Origin: Hirundichthys speculiger
Taxonomy: Eukaryota > Chordata > Actinopteri > Beloniformes > Exocoetidae
Reading direction: 5' to 3'
NCBI GenBank assembly: GCA_018398805.1
Contig: JAGFBZ010000171.1
Span: forward strand, 186,001 to 250,000
Length of the DNA stretch: 64,000 bases
Position 1 is the stretch's first letter. Every line of letters starts with the position of its first letter. Position numbers and translations under genes: made by a program. Shown here one piece after another: positions 26,192 through 39,625 of this stretch. The notes beneath the pieces are model-generated. The model saw only the letters and a program-made list of their open reading frames with translations, had not been told where the DNA came from and searched no databases.

Positions 26192-26463
26192 ATTCTACCC
26201 AGTTAATATCAAAATTAAAAGTAGAGATAAAATCAAGTTGCTGTATATGTTCATCAGATGATATTGATCATTCAGAGGACAAATTGAGTCAAAATTATTT
26301 GCTTTAAAACAACCTATTTATTGTTTATTATTAGTGTTTTTGCACATTTAAGTAACTAATAGTAACCAATAAAAAATCGATATTAGGAGCTGAAAAATCG
26401 ATATGATATTGGGCGGCCGAAAATCGCAATATATTGCCAAATCGATGTTTTTTCACACCCCTA
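26192..26463. mobile_element. Partial hAT-like element
   Basis: The 3' end reads CGATGTTTTTTCACACCCCT, which reversed gives AGGGGTGTGAAAAAACATCG, the typical start of fish hAT elements. Inside are several ATCGATAT words. The 5' half is missing where the 28-bp array abuts, so no target duplication can be tested. Family assignment is from known hAT terminus style. Confidence 0.55.
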
Positions 26464-26477
26464 GACTACAGTGATGT

Positions 26478-28370
26478 ACAGCTGTTTCAGGTTTCCAACA
26501 GCTGTTTCAGATCTTCAGCAGCTGTTTCAGGTCTCTAGCAGCTGTTTCAGGTCTCCAACAGCTGTTTCAGGTCTCCAGCAGCTGTTTCAGGTCTCCAACA
26601 GTTTCAGGTCTCCAACAGGTGTTTCAGGTCTCCAACAGCTGTTTCAGGTCTCCAACAGCTGTTTCAGGTCTCCAACAGCTGTTTCGGGTCTCCAGCAGCT
26701 GTTTCAGGTTCAGGTCTCCAACACCTGTTTCAGGTCTCCAACACCTGTTTCAGTTCATTTCAGGTCTCCAGCAGCTGTTCAGGTCTCCAGCAGCTTTCAG
26801 GTCTCCAACAGCTGTTTCAGGTCTCCAGCAGCTGTTTCAGGTCTCCAACAGTTGTTTCAGGTCTCCAACAGGTGTTTCAGGTCTCCAACAGCTGTTTCAG
26901 GTCTCCAACAGCTGTTTCAGGTCTCCAACACCTGTTTCAGGTCTCCAACACTGTTTCAGGTCTCCAACAGCTGTTTCAGGTCTCCAGCAGCTGTTTCAGG
27001 TCTCCAGCAGCTGTTTCAGGTCTCCAGCAGCTATTTCAGGTCTCCAACAGCTGTTTCAGGTCTCCAGCAGCTCTTTCAGGTCTCCAACAGCTGTTTCAGG
27101 TCTCCAACAGCTGTTTCAGGTCTCCAACACCTGTTTCAGGTCTCCAGCAGCTGTTTCAGGTCTCCAGCAGCTGTTTCAGGTCTCCAGCAGCTATTTCAGG
27201 TCTCCAACAGCTGTTTCAGGTTTCAGCAGCTGTTTCAGGTCTCCAGCAGCTGTTTCAGGTCTCCAGCAGCTGTTTCAGATCTTCAGCAGCTGTTTCAGGT
27301 CTCCAACAGCTGTTTCAGGTCTCCAACAGCTGTTTCAGGTCTCCAGCAGCTGTTTCAGGTCTCCAACAACTGTTTCAGGTCTCCAGCAGCTGTTTCAGGT
27401 CTCAAACAGCTGTTTCAGGTCTCCAGCAGCTGTTTCAGGTCTCCAACAGCTGTTTCAGTTTCAGCAGCTGTTTCAGGTCTCCAGCAGCTGTTTCAGGTCT
27501 CAACAGCTGTTTCAGGTTCAGTTCAGGTCTCCAACAGCTGTTTCAGGTCTCCAGCAGCTGTTTCAGGTCTCCAACAGCTGTTTCAGGTCTTCCAGCAGCT
27601 GTTTCAGGTCTCCAGCAGCTGTTTCAGGTCTCCAACAGCTGTTTCAGGTCTCCAGCAGCTGTTTCAGGTCTCCAGCAGCTGTTTCAGGTCTCCAAAAGCT
27701 GTTTCAGGTCTCCAACAGCTGTTTCAGGTCTCCAGCAGCTGTTTCAGGTCTCCAGCAGCTGTTTCAGGTCTCCAACAGCTGTTTCAGGTCTCCAGCAGCT
27801 GTTTCAGGTCTCCAACAGCTGTTTCAGGTCTCCAGCAGCTGTTTCAGGTCTCCAACAGTTCAGTTCAGCAGATGTTTCAGGTCTCCAACAGCTGTTTCAG
27901 ATCTTCAGCAGCTGTTTCAGGTCTCCAGCAGCTGTTTCAGGTCTCCAACAGCTGTTTCAGATCTTCAGCAGCTGTTTCAGGTCTCCAGCAGCTGTTTCAG
28001 GTCTCCAGCAGCTGTTTCAGGTCTCCAACAGCTGTTTCAGGTCTCCAGCAGCAGTTTCAGGTCTCCAACAGCTGTTTCAGGTCTCCAGCAGCTGTTTCAG
28101 GTCTCCAACAGCTGTTTCAGATCTTCAGCAGCTGTTTCAGGTCTCCAGCAGCTGTTTCAGGTCTCCAACAGCTGTTTCAGGTCTCCAGCAGCTGTTTCAG
28201 GTCTCCAGCAGCTGTTTCAGGTCTCCAACAGCTGTTTCAGGTCTCCAGCAGCTGTTTCAGGTCTCCAACAGCTGTTTCAGGTCTCAGCTGTTTCAGGTCT
28301 CCAGCAGCTGTTTCAGGTCTCCAGCAGCTGTTTCAGGTCTCCAGCAGCTGTTTCAGGTCTCCAACAGCTG
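26478..28370. repeat. 20-bp minisatellite (GTTTCAGGTCTCCARCAGCT)
   Basis: About 94 copies, with A/G alternating in CCAACAG/CCAGCAG and occasional GATCTTCAGC. The plus-strand frames of over 600 codons (FQVSNSC, LQQLFQV, AVSGLQQ words) are the three phases of a 20-bp unit. Deletions at 26730-26800 and 27450-27540 shift frame repeatedly. Confidence 0.97.
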
Positions 28371-28963
28371 GGATTCGGATCCAGATCCAGTTCCAGATCC
28401 AGATCCAGATCCAGATCCAGTTCCAGGTCCAGGTCCAGATCCAGATCCAGATCCAGATCCAGCCCCAGATCCGGATCCAGATCCAGATCCAGATCCGGAT
28501 CCAGATCCAGATCCAGTTCCAGATCCTGATCCTGATCCTGATCCTAATCCTGATCCAGATGCAGATCCAGCCCCAGATCCGGATCCAGATCCAGATCCAG
28601 ATCCGGATCCAGATCCAGATCCAGTTCCAGATCCTGATCCAGATCCAGATCCAGATCCAGATCCAGATCCAGATCCAGATCCGGATCCAGATCCAGATCC
28701 AGTTCCAGATCCAGATCCAGATCCAGATCCAGATCCGGATCCAGATCCAGATCCAGATCCAGCCCCAGATCCAGATCCAGATCCAGATCCAGATCCAGAT
28801 CCAGATCCAGATCCAGATCCATCCAGATCCAGATCCAGATCCAGATCCAGATCCAGATCCAGATCCAGATCCAGATCCAGATCCAGATCCAGATCCAGAT
28901 CCAGATCCAGATCCAGATCCAGATCCAGATCCAGATCCAGATCCGGATCCAGATCCAGATCCA
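28371..28963. repeat. Hexanucleotide array (CCAGAT)n with GGATCC variants
   Basis: About 99 units of CCAGAT with interspersed CCGGAT, CCAGTT and CCTGAT. It is joined directly to the 20-bp array and is dense in GATC. Frames read DPDPDP, IQIQIQ or SRSRSR and are simple-sequence artefacts. Confidence 0.97.
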
Positions 28964-30301
28964 GCACCTGTTCCACTGCTTCACCTCCACTCTTCTGTCT
29001 GACTTTTCTTCATCGTTAACGGTGCAGTTTCCCGCCACGTCCTTTCTTTTCTTTTACTCTTCAAGCCAGAAGACAAAGTGTCTAATAAAACCTTTCCAGG
29101 TGTGAACCTTCAGAAAAACAGTGAAATGTCTCTTTTTCTTTGTTTATCCTCGTTATCGTCTTCAGGTTGGAGCTTTGATCCTGATGAACTAAGAGGATGT
29201 AGATTCACCTGTACGCAGGTTCACGGGTCTCTGGTCACCTGGGAGTCAGAGTCATACCTGTTCACTGAGCAGAGGTAGAGGCTGATGTTCCAGATGTTTC
29301 ACTCAGGTAAAAACCAGATGACTCCTCAGGTACCAGACAGGTGAACTGGTGTGGTTATTGATCCGTCCAGATGCAGCTGCTGACTCGGACCAACTAGCAG
29401 AGATGAGCAGAGTCCAGCTGGACTGGTTCTGGACTGGTTCTGGACTGGTTCTGGTGTCCCAGTGATGGGACAGATGTGGGTGGAGTCAGCAGAGTCACAT
29501 GACTCCTGGTTTTAGGGTTGGTGTTTGGGTGTCGGGCCTCTGGACTGAAGCTTCCCAGCATGCTCCTGGCTGGTCTGAGCTGCAGCTACCTGTGCAGGTG
29601 AAACCTTCACGCTTAGATCCATCCTGGATGTGTTTTCTGTCTCTTGATGAGTCAGAAAATCTAAAATAAACTGATTTACTGTTTAAACACACAGTTCCAG
29701 CTTTCTTTTTCTCCGTCTTTCTCTATAAAACTCATAAACGAGCTCTGACATCAATAAACTTAATAAACATTAATAAACTTTAATTATTTGTTCTTGGGTC
29801 TGAAGAACCGTTAGCTGCTGTCAGTCGGTTTAAATCATTTTGTTTCCAACTCTTGAACGAGTGGACGGATGTTTCCTCCATCACTTCATCACTCCATCAC
29901 ACTGACTCGCTTCTGTTCAGTTTATGTGTTTTAACCAGGTTTTACCTGGATACCCCCCCCCCCTCCCCCCCCTGAGCCAGCGTCTGTTTGTGGCCCCAGG
30001 TGGGGTCGTCACCTGGTCGTCACCTGGTCGTCACCTGGTCAGGGGTTATCGGATTCATGGGAACCGGCCCAAATGGGACCCAGATGAGACCCAGATGAGA
30101 CCCGGGTACCTGAGCAGAACCTCAGAACACCTCATCGTACATCTCAGGTACATCTCAGGTACAAATGGAGCTGGAGAATATAACGAATTATAAAATATAT
30201 CAAGAGTGAATAATAATTTCAGATATCAAAGTCAACATGTGCTGGCGGGACGTGGAGTTCTGGTCCATGTAACCCAACCCTATGTGTCAGGAGCAGAACT
30301 G
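28964..30301. other. Spacer without recognised gene
   Basis: Includes short simple repeats: CTGGACTGGTTC near 29420-29455, a C-run at 29952-29971, and GGTCGTCACCT repeated three times at 30004-30040. No exon is supported. Confidence 0.4.
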
Positions 30302-30450
30302 GATAGGGTTAGCAGCGTTAGCAGGGTTAGCAGGGTTAGCACTGTTAGCAGCGTTAGCAGCGTTAGCAGCATTAGTAGGGTTAGCAGGGTTAGCAGCATT
30401 AGTAGGGTTAGCAGCATTAGCAGCATTAGCAGCGTTAGCAGCGTCCTCGT
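30302..30450. repeat. 9-bp repeat (GTTAGCAGC/G)
   Basis: About 16 units of GTTAGCAGC, GTTAGCAGG or ATTAGCAGC. Superficially telomere-like (GGGTTAGC) but the period is 9, not 6. Confidence 0.9.
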
Positions 30451-30487
30451 CTGCTCTCGAGGCCTACATAAATCGAGGCGCTGGAGC

Positions 30488-30518
30488 AGCTTTGGCCCGC
30501 GGGCCTCGAGTTTGACAC
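30488..30518. mobile_element. hAT terminal fragment
   Basis: TTTGGCCCGCGGGCCTCGAG followed by TTTGACACC matches the well-known terminal pattern of vertebrate hAT elements (reversed: GTCAAACTCG then GGCCCGCGGGCC). The final bases of the terminus and the rest of the element are not evident. Confidence 0.45.
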
Positions 30519-32038
<1,520 letters not shown>

Positions 32039-32336
32039 AGGATGGAGGGATGGAGGGATGGAGGGATGGAGGGATGGAGACAGGATGGAGGGATGGAAGG
32101 ATGGAGGGATGGAGGGATGGGAGGATGGAGGGATGGGAGGAGGGACAGGATGGAGGGAGGGATGGGGAGGAGGGATGGAGGGGTGGAGGGATGGAGGGAT
32201 GGAGGGGTGGAGGGGGATGGAGGGTGGGGGGATGGAGGATGGAGGATGGAGAGATGGAGGGATGGGGGGATGGAGACAGGATGGAGGGATGGAAGGATGG
32301 AGGGATGGAGGGATGGGGGGTGGAAGGAGGAGGGGT
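32039..32336. repeat. 8-bp purine-rich repeat (GGATGGAG)
   Basis: About 37 units of GGATGGAG with insertions (ACAGGATGG, GGGGTGG). It is strongly strand-asymmetric, with purines on the plus strand. Confidence 0.95.
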
Positions 32337-32379
32337 GGGGGGGGCAGCAGTGCGGTACAAACTCAGACTTTTTTCATGC

Positions 32380-32858
32380 AAATCAGCTCCGCGCGTGCAC
32401 GCCCACACGCACCTGTGCCTTCCAGATTCTGATTTAATGATCAGAGTATTGATCACCCACCGCCCCCACCCACCGCCCCCCCCCCCCCACCACACACACA
32501 CACACACGCGGAAGAACGGGATGATTGAGGAATGCAGACGGACGCGTTTTCTTCGCTCCGTCGCTTCGTCCGTGTGACGCGCGCGCGAACCTGCTTGAAC
32601 CCAGGTGGCGTCGGCGCGTGGAGCTGCTGCAGAGTTTGGCCAGCAGATCTGACGACCCCCCCCCCACCCCCCCCACCCCTCCTCCCCCCTCCAAAATTCC
32701 GCCCAAACCTCCAGCATCAGCTGTTCGCTGGAGGCGCTCCAGAAACGCCGCATCGCTCCGCATACCGCACACGCGTCAGAGGCGGCCGCTCTCACCGGTG
32801 CAGCAGAGCTCATCAAATGGGTGAGGCTTTGCTACGATGAAGGCCTCCCCCCCCCCCA

Positions 32859-32890
<32 letters not shown>

Positions 32891-33899
32891 CTCCCTCATT
32901 CACGTCGCTCTCCATCAGGGAGGAGGCGCGCGCGCGGGCTGCAGGACGCGGCCTCGGAAAAAAAAAAAAAAAATCACTGCATTTTTTTGGCTCATCTCAG
33001 AGTCAACTCTTCCTCCTCCTCCTCCTCCTCCTCCTCTTCCACTCCTACAGGCACGCATGCATGTACATGCACGGCCCCAGTTAGAATTAGCACGGATAGA
33101 TGCGTTTTTAACCCGTGTTCCCGTCATGCATCACCGCTGCAGGAGGACGGGGCCTCGGGGGCGCGCGCAGAGCGCCAAAGCGAGGCGGAAAAAAACGCAA
33201 TAAAAGCAGACATCGATTCACACTGAGACAGCCCCCCCACCCCACCCCCCACCCCCACCCCGGCCTCCATGCTCACGCGCTCCGCAGCCGCTTCCGCGCA
33301 GTCCGGAGTCAGCGCGGAGGAGCAGCGGAGGGGCGGTGGAGGCGCGGAGGGGGAGGACGCGGGGCTGCGGCGGCAGGTGGAGGAAGAGGGGTTTTATTGG
33401 TATGGTGGGGGGGGGGGGGAGGGGGGGGGGGGGGGCGGGAACGGGAAAATGGAGGCCAGCAGGGATGGAGGTGGACAGGAAAAGTGAGCTTACGCTTCGC
33501 AGTTCCGCCGTACGGTCCTTCATGGTGTCGCCGCGCCGCGCTGGCTGCTGCAGAAATCGGCCCTGGTCCGGGGGGAGGGGGGGGAGGCTTTCAACACCGC
33601 GTCCTTCGTGGTTCTGAGATCCCCCTCGGCTCGGTTCGGGTGTCCTCCTCCTCGGTTTTCTCCTCCTGGAGCAGAGATGGAGGGAGGAAGAGCGCTGTGA
33701 CGCGTATCCGCCTTCTGCCGCTCGCTTTTATCCGTGCGTGAGAGCGCGCGGGAACCGTCCTCCTCGGCCTTTTATTCTCGGTGTGTGTTCTGATGTTGAA
33801 CGGTACCGGTCGGGCTCGGGTTGCCCCCCTCTCGGTTCCTCCTCTTCCTCCTCGGTGCGGTCGGTCAGTGTGGCCCCGCAGCGCGCAAAGCAGCAACAG

Positions 33900-33941
<42 letters not shown>

Positions 33942-34180
33942 GGGGGGGTGGGGGGGGGGGACAGAGAGAGAAAGAGAGAGAGAGAAGGGGGGTGGTCCTG
34001 ATGCTGCAGAAAAGGAGGGGGGAGTCGATGCGGAGGGGATGGAGAGCAGTGCGCAGGCGCCCTCCCTCCCTCCTCCATCTACCTGCTGCTGCCTCCCCCC
34101 TCCCTCTCTGTGTTGTCTCTCGGCGTCTCTCGCCCCCTCCCTCTCTGCAGCAGCAGCAGGGAGGTGTGTTTACTTTCAGG
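32380..34180. promoter_or_regulatory. CpG island, orphan promoter candidate
   Basis: GC-rich DNA dense in CpG (for example 32560-32620, 32750-32800, 33270-33370 and 33700-33900), broken by C-runs (32662-32695, 32848-32887), poly-A (32958-32972), (TCC)n (33010-33040), G-runs (33408-33435) and (GA)n (33903-33940). Such structure fits the 5' end of a housekeeping or developmental gene. I find no ORF with domain content and cannot assign strand or gene; a non-coding first exon of a gene outside the window is possible. Confidence 0.5.
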
Positions 34181-34719
34181 TGAATGAGGATCAGGGGCAG
34201 GAGGGGGGGGGGGGGAGGGGGGGGACAATCTGTTCACTCTTCCTCTTCATGTCACCGGTGAGATCCTGAACATGACTGGAGCAGACAAAACTAACAAAAA
34301 CGAGCCGGAAAAAAACCAGGTGGGGAATCCCAGGTAGCCTTCACCTGACAGGTACTGAAGAGGATCAGCAGCAGCTGGGAGACTTCTGCACCTGCAGGTC
34401 TGGAGCATCCAGGTGTGTGTTACCTGGGTGTTTGCACAGGTAGACAGGTGTCCTTCCAGCAGAACACGGTTGAGCAGCTGGTTCACCATCGAAGCACCTG
34501 TCTGAGGACAAAACGTCACAATTTTACAACAAAAAAAAAAAAATTAACATTTTTCTCAGAAAGTTACAACGTTGCAAAATTTGTGATTTATATAAAAAAA
34601 TCAAGATGAAATTTTGGCAGAAATTTAGTTTTTATGACAAAAAGTTGCAATATTTGCTACATACACTGTGTTAAGACTCAATATTAACTTGCTAATATAC
34701 ATATACATATACATATATA
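34181..34719. other. Spacer with dispersed repeat copy and AT-rich tract
   Basis: 34445-34495 is related to 5992-6042. From 34510 the sequence turns AT-rich with GTTGCAAAATTTGTGA words. ATATAC repeats lie at 34697-34722. Confidence 0.4.
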
Positions 34720-37077
34720 CATCTATATAGACGGGTGGAGGTCGACTGATGATGTTATATACGGGGGATGTCTATATAGACGGGTGGAGGTCAACGGGGA
34801 TGATGTCTATATAGACGGTGGAGGTCACGCTGGGATGACGTCTATGGAGGTCAACGCTGGGATACGTCTATATAGACGGTGGAGGTCAACGCTGGGATGA
34901 CGTCTATATAGACGGGTGGAGGTCACGCTGGGATGAACGTCTATATAGACGGTGGAGGTCAACGCTGGGATGACGTCTATATAGACGGGTGGAGGTCAAC
35001 GCTGGGATGACGTCTATATAGACGGGTGGAGGTCAACGCTGGGATGACGTCTATATAGACGGGTGGAGGTCAACGCTGGGATGACGTCTATATAGACGGG
35101 TGGAGGTCAACGCTGGGATGACGTCTATATAGACGGGTGGAGGTCAACGCTGGGATGACGTCTATATAGACGGGTGGAGGTCAACGTCTGGATGACGTAT
35201 ATATAGACGGGTGGAGGTCAACGCTGGGATGACGTCTATATAGACAGGTGGAGGTCAACGCTGGGATGACGTCTATATAGACGGGTGGAGGTCAACGCTG
35301 GGATGACGTCTATATAGAGGGTGGAGGTCAACGCTGGGATGACGTCTATATAGACGGGTGGAGGTCAACGCTGGGATGACGTCTATATAGACGGGTGGAG
35401 GTCAACGCTGGGATGACGTCTATATAGACGGGTGGAGGTCAACGCTGGGATGACGTCTATATAGACAGGTGGAGGTCAACGCTGGGATGACGTCTATATA
35501 GACAGGGGTGGAGGTCAACGCTGGGATGACGTCTATATATGACGGGTGGAGGTCAACGCGGGGATGACGTCTATATAGACGGGTGGAGTCAACTGGGATG
35601 ACGTCTATATAGACGGGTGGAGGTCAACGCGGGATGACGTCTATATAGACAGGTGGAGGTCAACGCTGGGATGACGTCTATATAGACGGGTGGAGGTCAA
35701 CGCTGGGATGACGTCTATATAGACGGGTGGAGGTCAACGCTGGGATGGGATGACGTTTATATAGACGGGTGGAGGTGGAGGTCAACGCTGGGATGACGTC
35801 TATATAGACAGGTGGAGGTCAACGCTGGGATGACGTCTATATAGACGGGGGGAGGTCAACGCTGGGATGACGTCTATATAGACGGGTGGAGGTCAACGCT
35901 GGGATGACGTCTATATAGACGGGTGGAGGTCAACGCTGGGATGACGTCTATATAGACAGGTGGAGGTCAACGCTGGGATGACGTCTATATAGGACGGGTG
36001 GAGGTCAACGCTGGGATGACGTCTATATAGACGGGTGGAGGTCAACGCTGGGATGACGTCTATATAGACGGGTGGAGGTCAACGCTGGATGACGTCTATA
36101 TAGACGGGTGGAGGTCAACGCTGGGATGACGTCTATATAGACGGGGGGAGGTCAACGCTGGGATGACGTCTATATAGACGGGTGGAGGTCAACGCTGGGA
36201 TGACGTCTATATAGACGGGTGGAGGTCAACGCTGGGATGACGTCTATATAGACGGGTGGAGGTCAACGTCGGGATGACGTCTATATAGACGGGTGGAGGT
36301 CAACGCTGGGATGACGTCTATATAGACAGGTGGAGGTCAACGCTGGGATGACGTCTATAAAGACGGGGGAGGTCAACGCTGGGATGAGTCTATATAGACG
36401 GGTGGAGGTCAACGCTGGGATGACGTCTATATAGACGGGTGGAGGTCAACGCTGGGATGACGTCTATATAGACGGGTGGAGGGTGGAGGTCAACGCTGGG
36501 ATGACGTCTATATAGACGGGTGGAGGTCAACGCTGGGATGACGTCTATATAGACGGGTGGAGGTCAACGCGCTGATGACGGATGGAGGTCAAGGTCTATA
36601 TAGACGGGTGGAGGTCAACGCTGGGATGACGTCTATATAGACGGGTGGAGGTCAACGCGGGATGACGTCTATATAGGGGGGGTCAACGGGATGACGTCTA
36701 TATAACAGGTGGAGGTCAACGCTGGGATACGTCTATAAAGACGGGTGGAGGTCAACGCTGGGATGAACGTCTATATAGAAGGGTGGAGGTCAACGCTGGG
36801 ATGACGTCTATATAGACGGGTGGAGGTCAACGCTGGGATGACGTCTATATAGACAGGTGGAGGTCAACGTCGGGATGACGTCTATATAGGCGGGTGGAGG
36901 TCAACGCTGGGATGACGTCTATATAGACGGGTGGAGGTCAACGCTGGGATGACGTCTATAAAGACGGGTGGAGGTCAATGTCTGGATGATGTCTACATAG
37001 ACGGGTGGAGGTCAACGCTGGGATGACGTCTATATAGACGGGTGGAGGTCAACGCTGGGATGACGTCTATATAGACC
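34720..37077. repeat. 37-bp minisatellite with TATATA-centred palindrome
   Basis: About 63 copies. Each unit holds the perfect 14-bp palindrome CGTCTATATAGACG, preceded by GGGATGACGTC, so a CRE-like TGACGTCT overlaps the palindrome, and followed by GGTGGAGGTCAACGCT. Indel clusters are at 34740-34930, 35540-35640 and 36560-36730. No ORF over 60 codons spans it. Confidence 0.97.
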
Positions 37078-37769
37078 CCAGATCTACTTCTGGATCTTCT
37101 AGGAACCACAGGTAATCCTGCACTCTGAGAGCAGAGATCTCTATTAGGAGCATAATGTGCTATCAGGTCTGCTAGATAACAAGGAACAGGTCCAGGTCTT
37201 GTCTAGGTCCAGGTGCAGGACTGGTCCAAATGCAGGTCCAAGTCTTTTCCGGGTCCAGGTCTGGTATAGGTCAGGTCCAGGTGCAGGCCCCGGTTCAGGT
37301 CTGGTCCAGGTCTTGTCCAGGTCCTAGTCTGGTCCAGGTCTTTTCCAGGTCCAGGTCCTAGTCTGGGTCCAGGTCATGTCCAGGTCCTGGTCTGGTCCAT
37401 TAAGAGGTGCATCATTATCTCTGCATGTTCTTGTTCTTTCACATTAAAGGATTTGACTCATTGTCCTTCTGTCCTCGTCTCTGTCGTCTCTTCTGCCTCC
37501 TGCTGGTGACGTCCCAGAATGCAGCTGGATCACTTTCTCCTTGGACCAGGTTGAAGATGGTCGAACCCTCAGCTCTACGTTGGAGTTTCTGTGTCTGTTT
37601 CATGCTCTGATCCCAGAACCAGGTCTGCACCCTGATCCGGTCCTCTGAGGAGGACTGTTGAGGACACTGTGAGGACCTCCTTGAGACGTCCGAGACTCTC
37701 ACACTGGAAAACAGGTTATTACAACCGGCTTGTCTCTGCTGCCATGAGACGCCACTAAACGTGACCAGA
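37078..37769. other. Spacer with GGTCCAGGTC-rich part
   Basis: 37185-37400 is a degenerate GGTCCAGGTCTTGTCCAGGT tract related to the next array. 37400-37769 is mixed sequence with no supported exon. Confidence 0.45.
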
Positions 37770-38612
37770 CCTTGACCTGGAACAGATCTGGACCTGGACC
37801 TGGACCAGACCTGGACCTGGACCTGGACAAGACCTGGTCCTGGAACAGATCTGGACCTGGACCTGGACAAGACCTGGACCTGGACCTGGACCAGACCTGG
37901 ACCTGGACCTGGACCTGGACCAGACCTGGACCTGGACCTGGACCAGACCTGGACCTGGACCTGGACAAGACCTGGTCCTGGAACAGATCTGGACCTGGAC
38001 CTGGACAAGACCTGGACCTGGACCTGGAACAGATCTGGACGTGGACAACACCTGGACCTGGACAAGACTTGGACCTGGACCTGGACAAGACCAGGACCTG
38101 GACCAGACCTGGACCTGGACAAGACCAGGACCTGGACCAGACCTGGACCTGGACAACACCTGGATTTGGACAAGACTTGGACCTGGACCTGGACAAGACC
38201 AGGACCTGGACCAGACCTGGACCTGGACAAGACCTGGACCTGGACAAGACCTGGACCTGGACAAGACCTGGACAAGACCTGGACCTGGACCTGGAACAGA
38301 TCTGGACGTGGACAACACCTGGACCTGGACAAGACTTGGACCTGGACCTGGACCAGACTGGACTTGGACAAGACCTGGACCTGGACAAGACCTGGACCTG
38401 GACAACACCTGGACTTGGACAAGACTTGGACCTGGACCTGGACAAGACCAGGACCTGGACAACACCTGGACCTGGACCAGACCTGGACCTGGACAAGACT
38501 TGGACCTGGAGAAGACCTGGACCTGGACAAGACCTGGACAAGACCTGGACCTGGACCAGACCTGGAGGAGACCTGGACCTGGACCTGGACCAGACCTGGA
38601 CCTGGAAAGGCT
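37770..38612. repeat. Hexamer-based array (GGACCT)n with ACAAGACCT spacers
   Basis: The word GACCTGGACCTGGAC repeats with CCAGACCTGG, ACAAGACCTGG and GAACAGATCTGG interruptions. Most steps are multiples of 3, leaving open frames of over 300 codons on both strands (DLDLDKTW, SRSRSGPGPG); these are repeat artefacts. Confidence 0.96.
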
Positions 38613-38689
38613 GTATCAGATCTGAATTAAACTTTAACCTGGTCAGCGTCGTGAACGAACCAGAACCCGTCGGTTCAGTGACATTTATC

Positions 38690-38730
<41 letters not shown>

Positions 38731-39437
38731 GATAATAATAATAATAATAATAATAACATCATCAGACTTTTTACTTATCAGACTCTTTTCTATAAAGTAA
38801 CATCTGGTTAATATTACAACATTGTGATTTTTGTTATAAAAACGAGTGTTTTGTCTTATAATGTCAATATTTTGCCAAAATCAAAAGTCGAGCAAAATTA
38901 TTACTTTTTAACTAAATATTTTTGTGGAAAAATATTGACTCATAGTTGCAAAGATTTTGCTAAATATCAGTATTTACGTTATTTATGTTCTAAAATCAAA
39001 CTTCATTATCAAATATTTCAGCTCATTTTTAAAATAACAATATAAAAAACAAAAACAAAGTAGAAAAATAGAAACCTTTTTGCAAAATATGTAGATTCAC
39101 AGTTTTTCTTGTAAAAGTTTATTTTTGTTGTAAAAATTACTTGATGTAAATTTAGTTTTAGTCATAAAATCGACGGATGGAAGGTTTTAATCTTTAGTTT
39201 TTGACGAGATTTAAAATCAGATTTATTTTGTTAAAGTCTTCCAGGTCGACGGGTTTAAACTCAAACAGACAAACGTTTGTTTTCAACCGTGAATCTTCGT
39301 TTCTTGAACCAGAACCCTCCAGAACCCGACCGTCTGGTTTCTGTTTGGAGGGAAAACAATCATTTCCTGTGAACGTGGACAGAAACTCACCTGACACACC
39401 TGTTCAACACCTGCAGGCTAACAGGACCTGGAGGAGG
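38613..39437. other. Spacer with (AAT)n and AT-rich degenerate repeats
   Basis: (AAT)n runs from 38691 to 38756. 38800-39180 is AT-rich with recurring TTGTTATAAAA/TTTTGCAAAA words. No gene is seen. Confidence 0.5.
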
Positions 39438-39586
39438 ACCAGTCCAGTCCAGTCCAGTCCAGTCCAGTCCAGACCAGTCCAGTCCAGTCCAGACCAGTCC
39501 AGTCCAGTCCAGTCCAGTCCAGACCAGTCCAGTCCAGTCCAGTCCAGACCAGTCCAGTCCAGACCAGTCCAGTCCAGTCCAGTTCC
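39438..39586. repeat. Pentanucleotide array (CCAGT)n
   Basis: CCAGT/CCAGA units, about 30 copies. A C-run of about 25 bases follows at 39601-39625. Confidence 0.95.
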
Positions 39587-39625
39587 ACCTGAACCCAAAC
39601 CCCCCCCCCCCCCCCCCCCCCCCCC

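Noticed and set aside
26471..29002. 843-codon plus-strand open frame
   Set aside because: It is read-through of the 20-bp array and the hexamer array. Three overlapping frames are equally open, with the same peptide words in shifted order, and no start, domain or splice context is present.
30302..30450. Interstitial telomere array
   Set aside because: GGGTTAGC words are part of a 9-bp unit; no TTAGGG hexamer periodicity.
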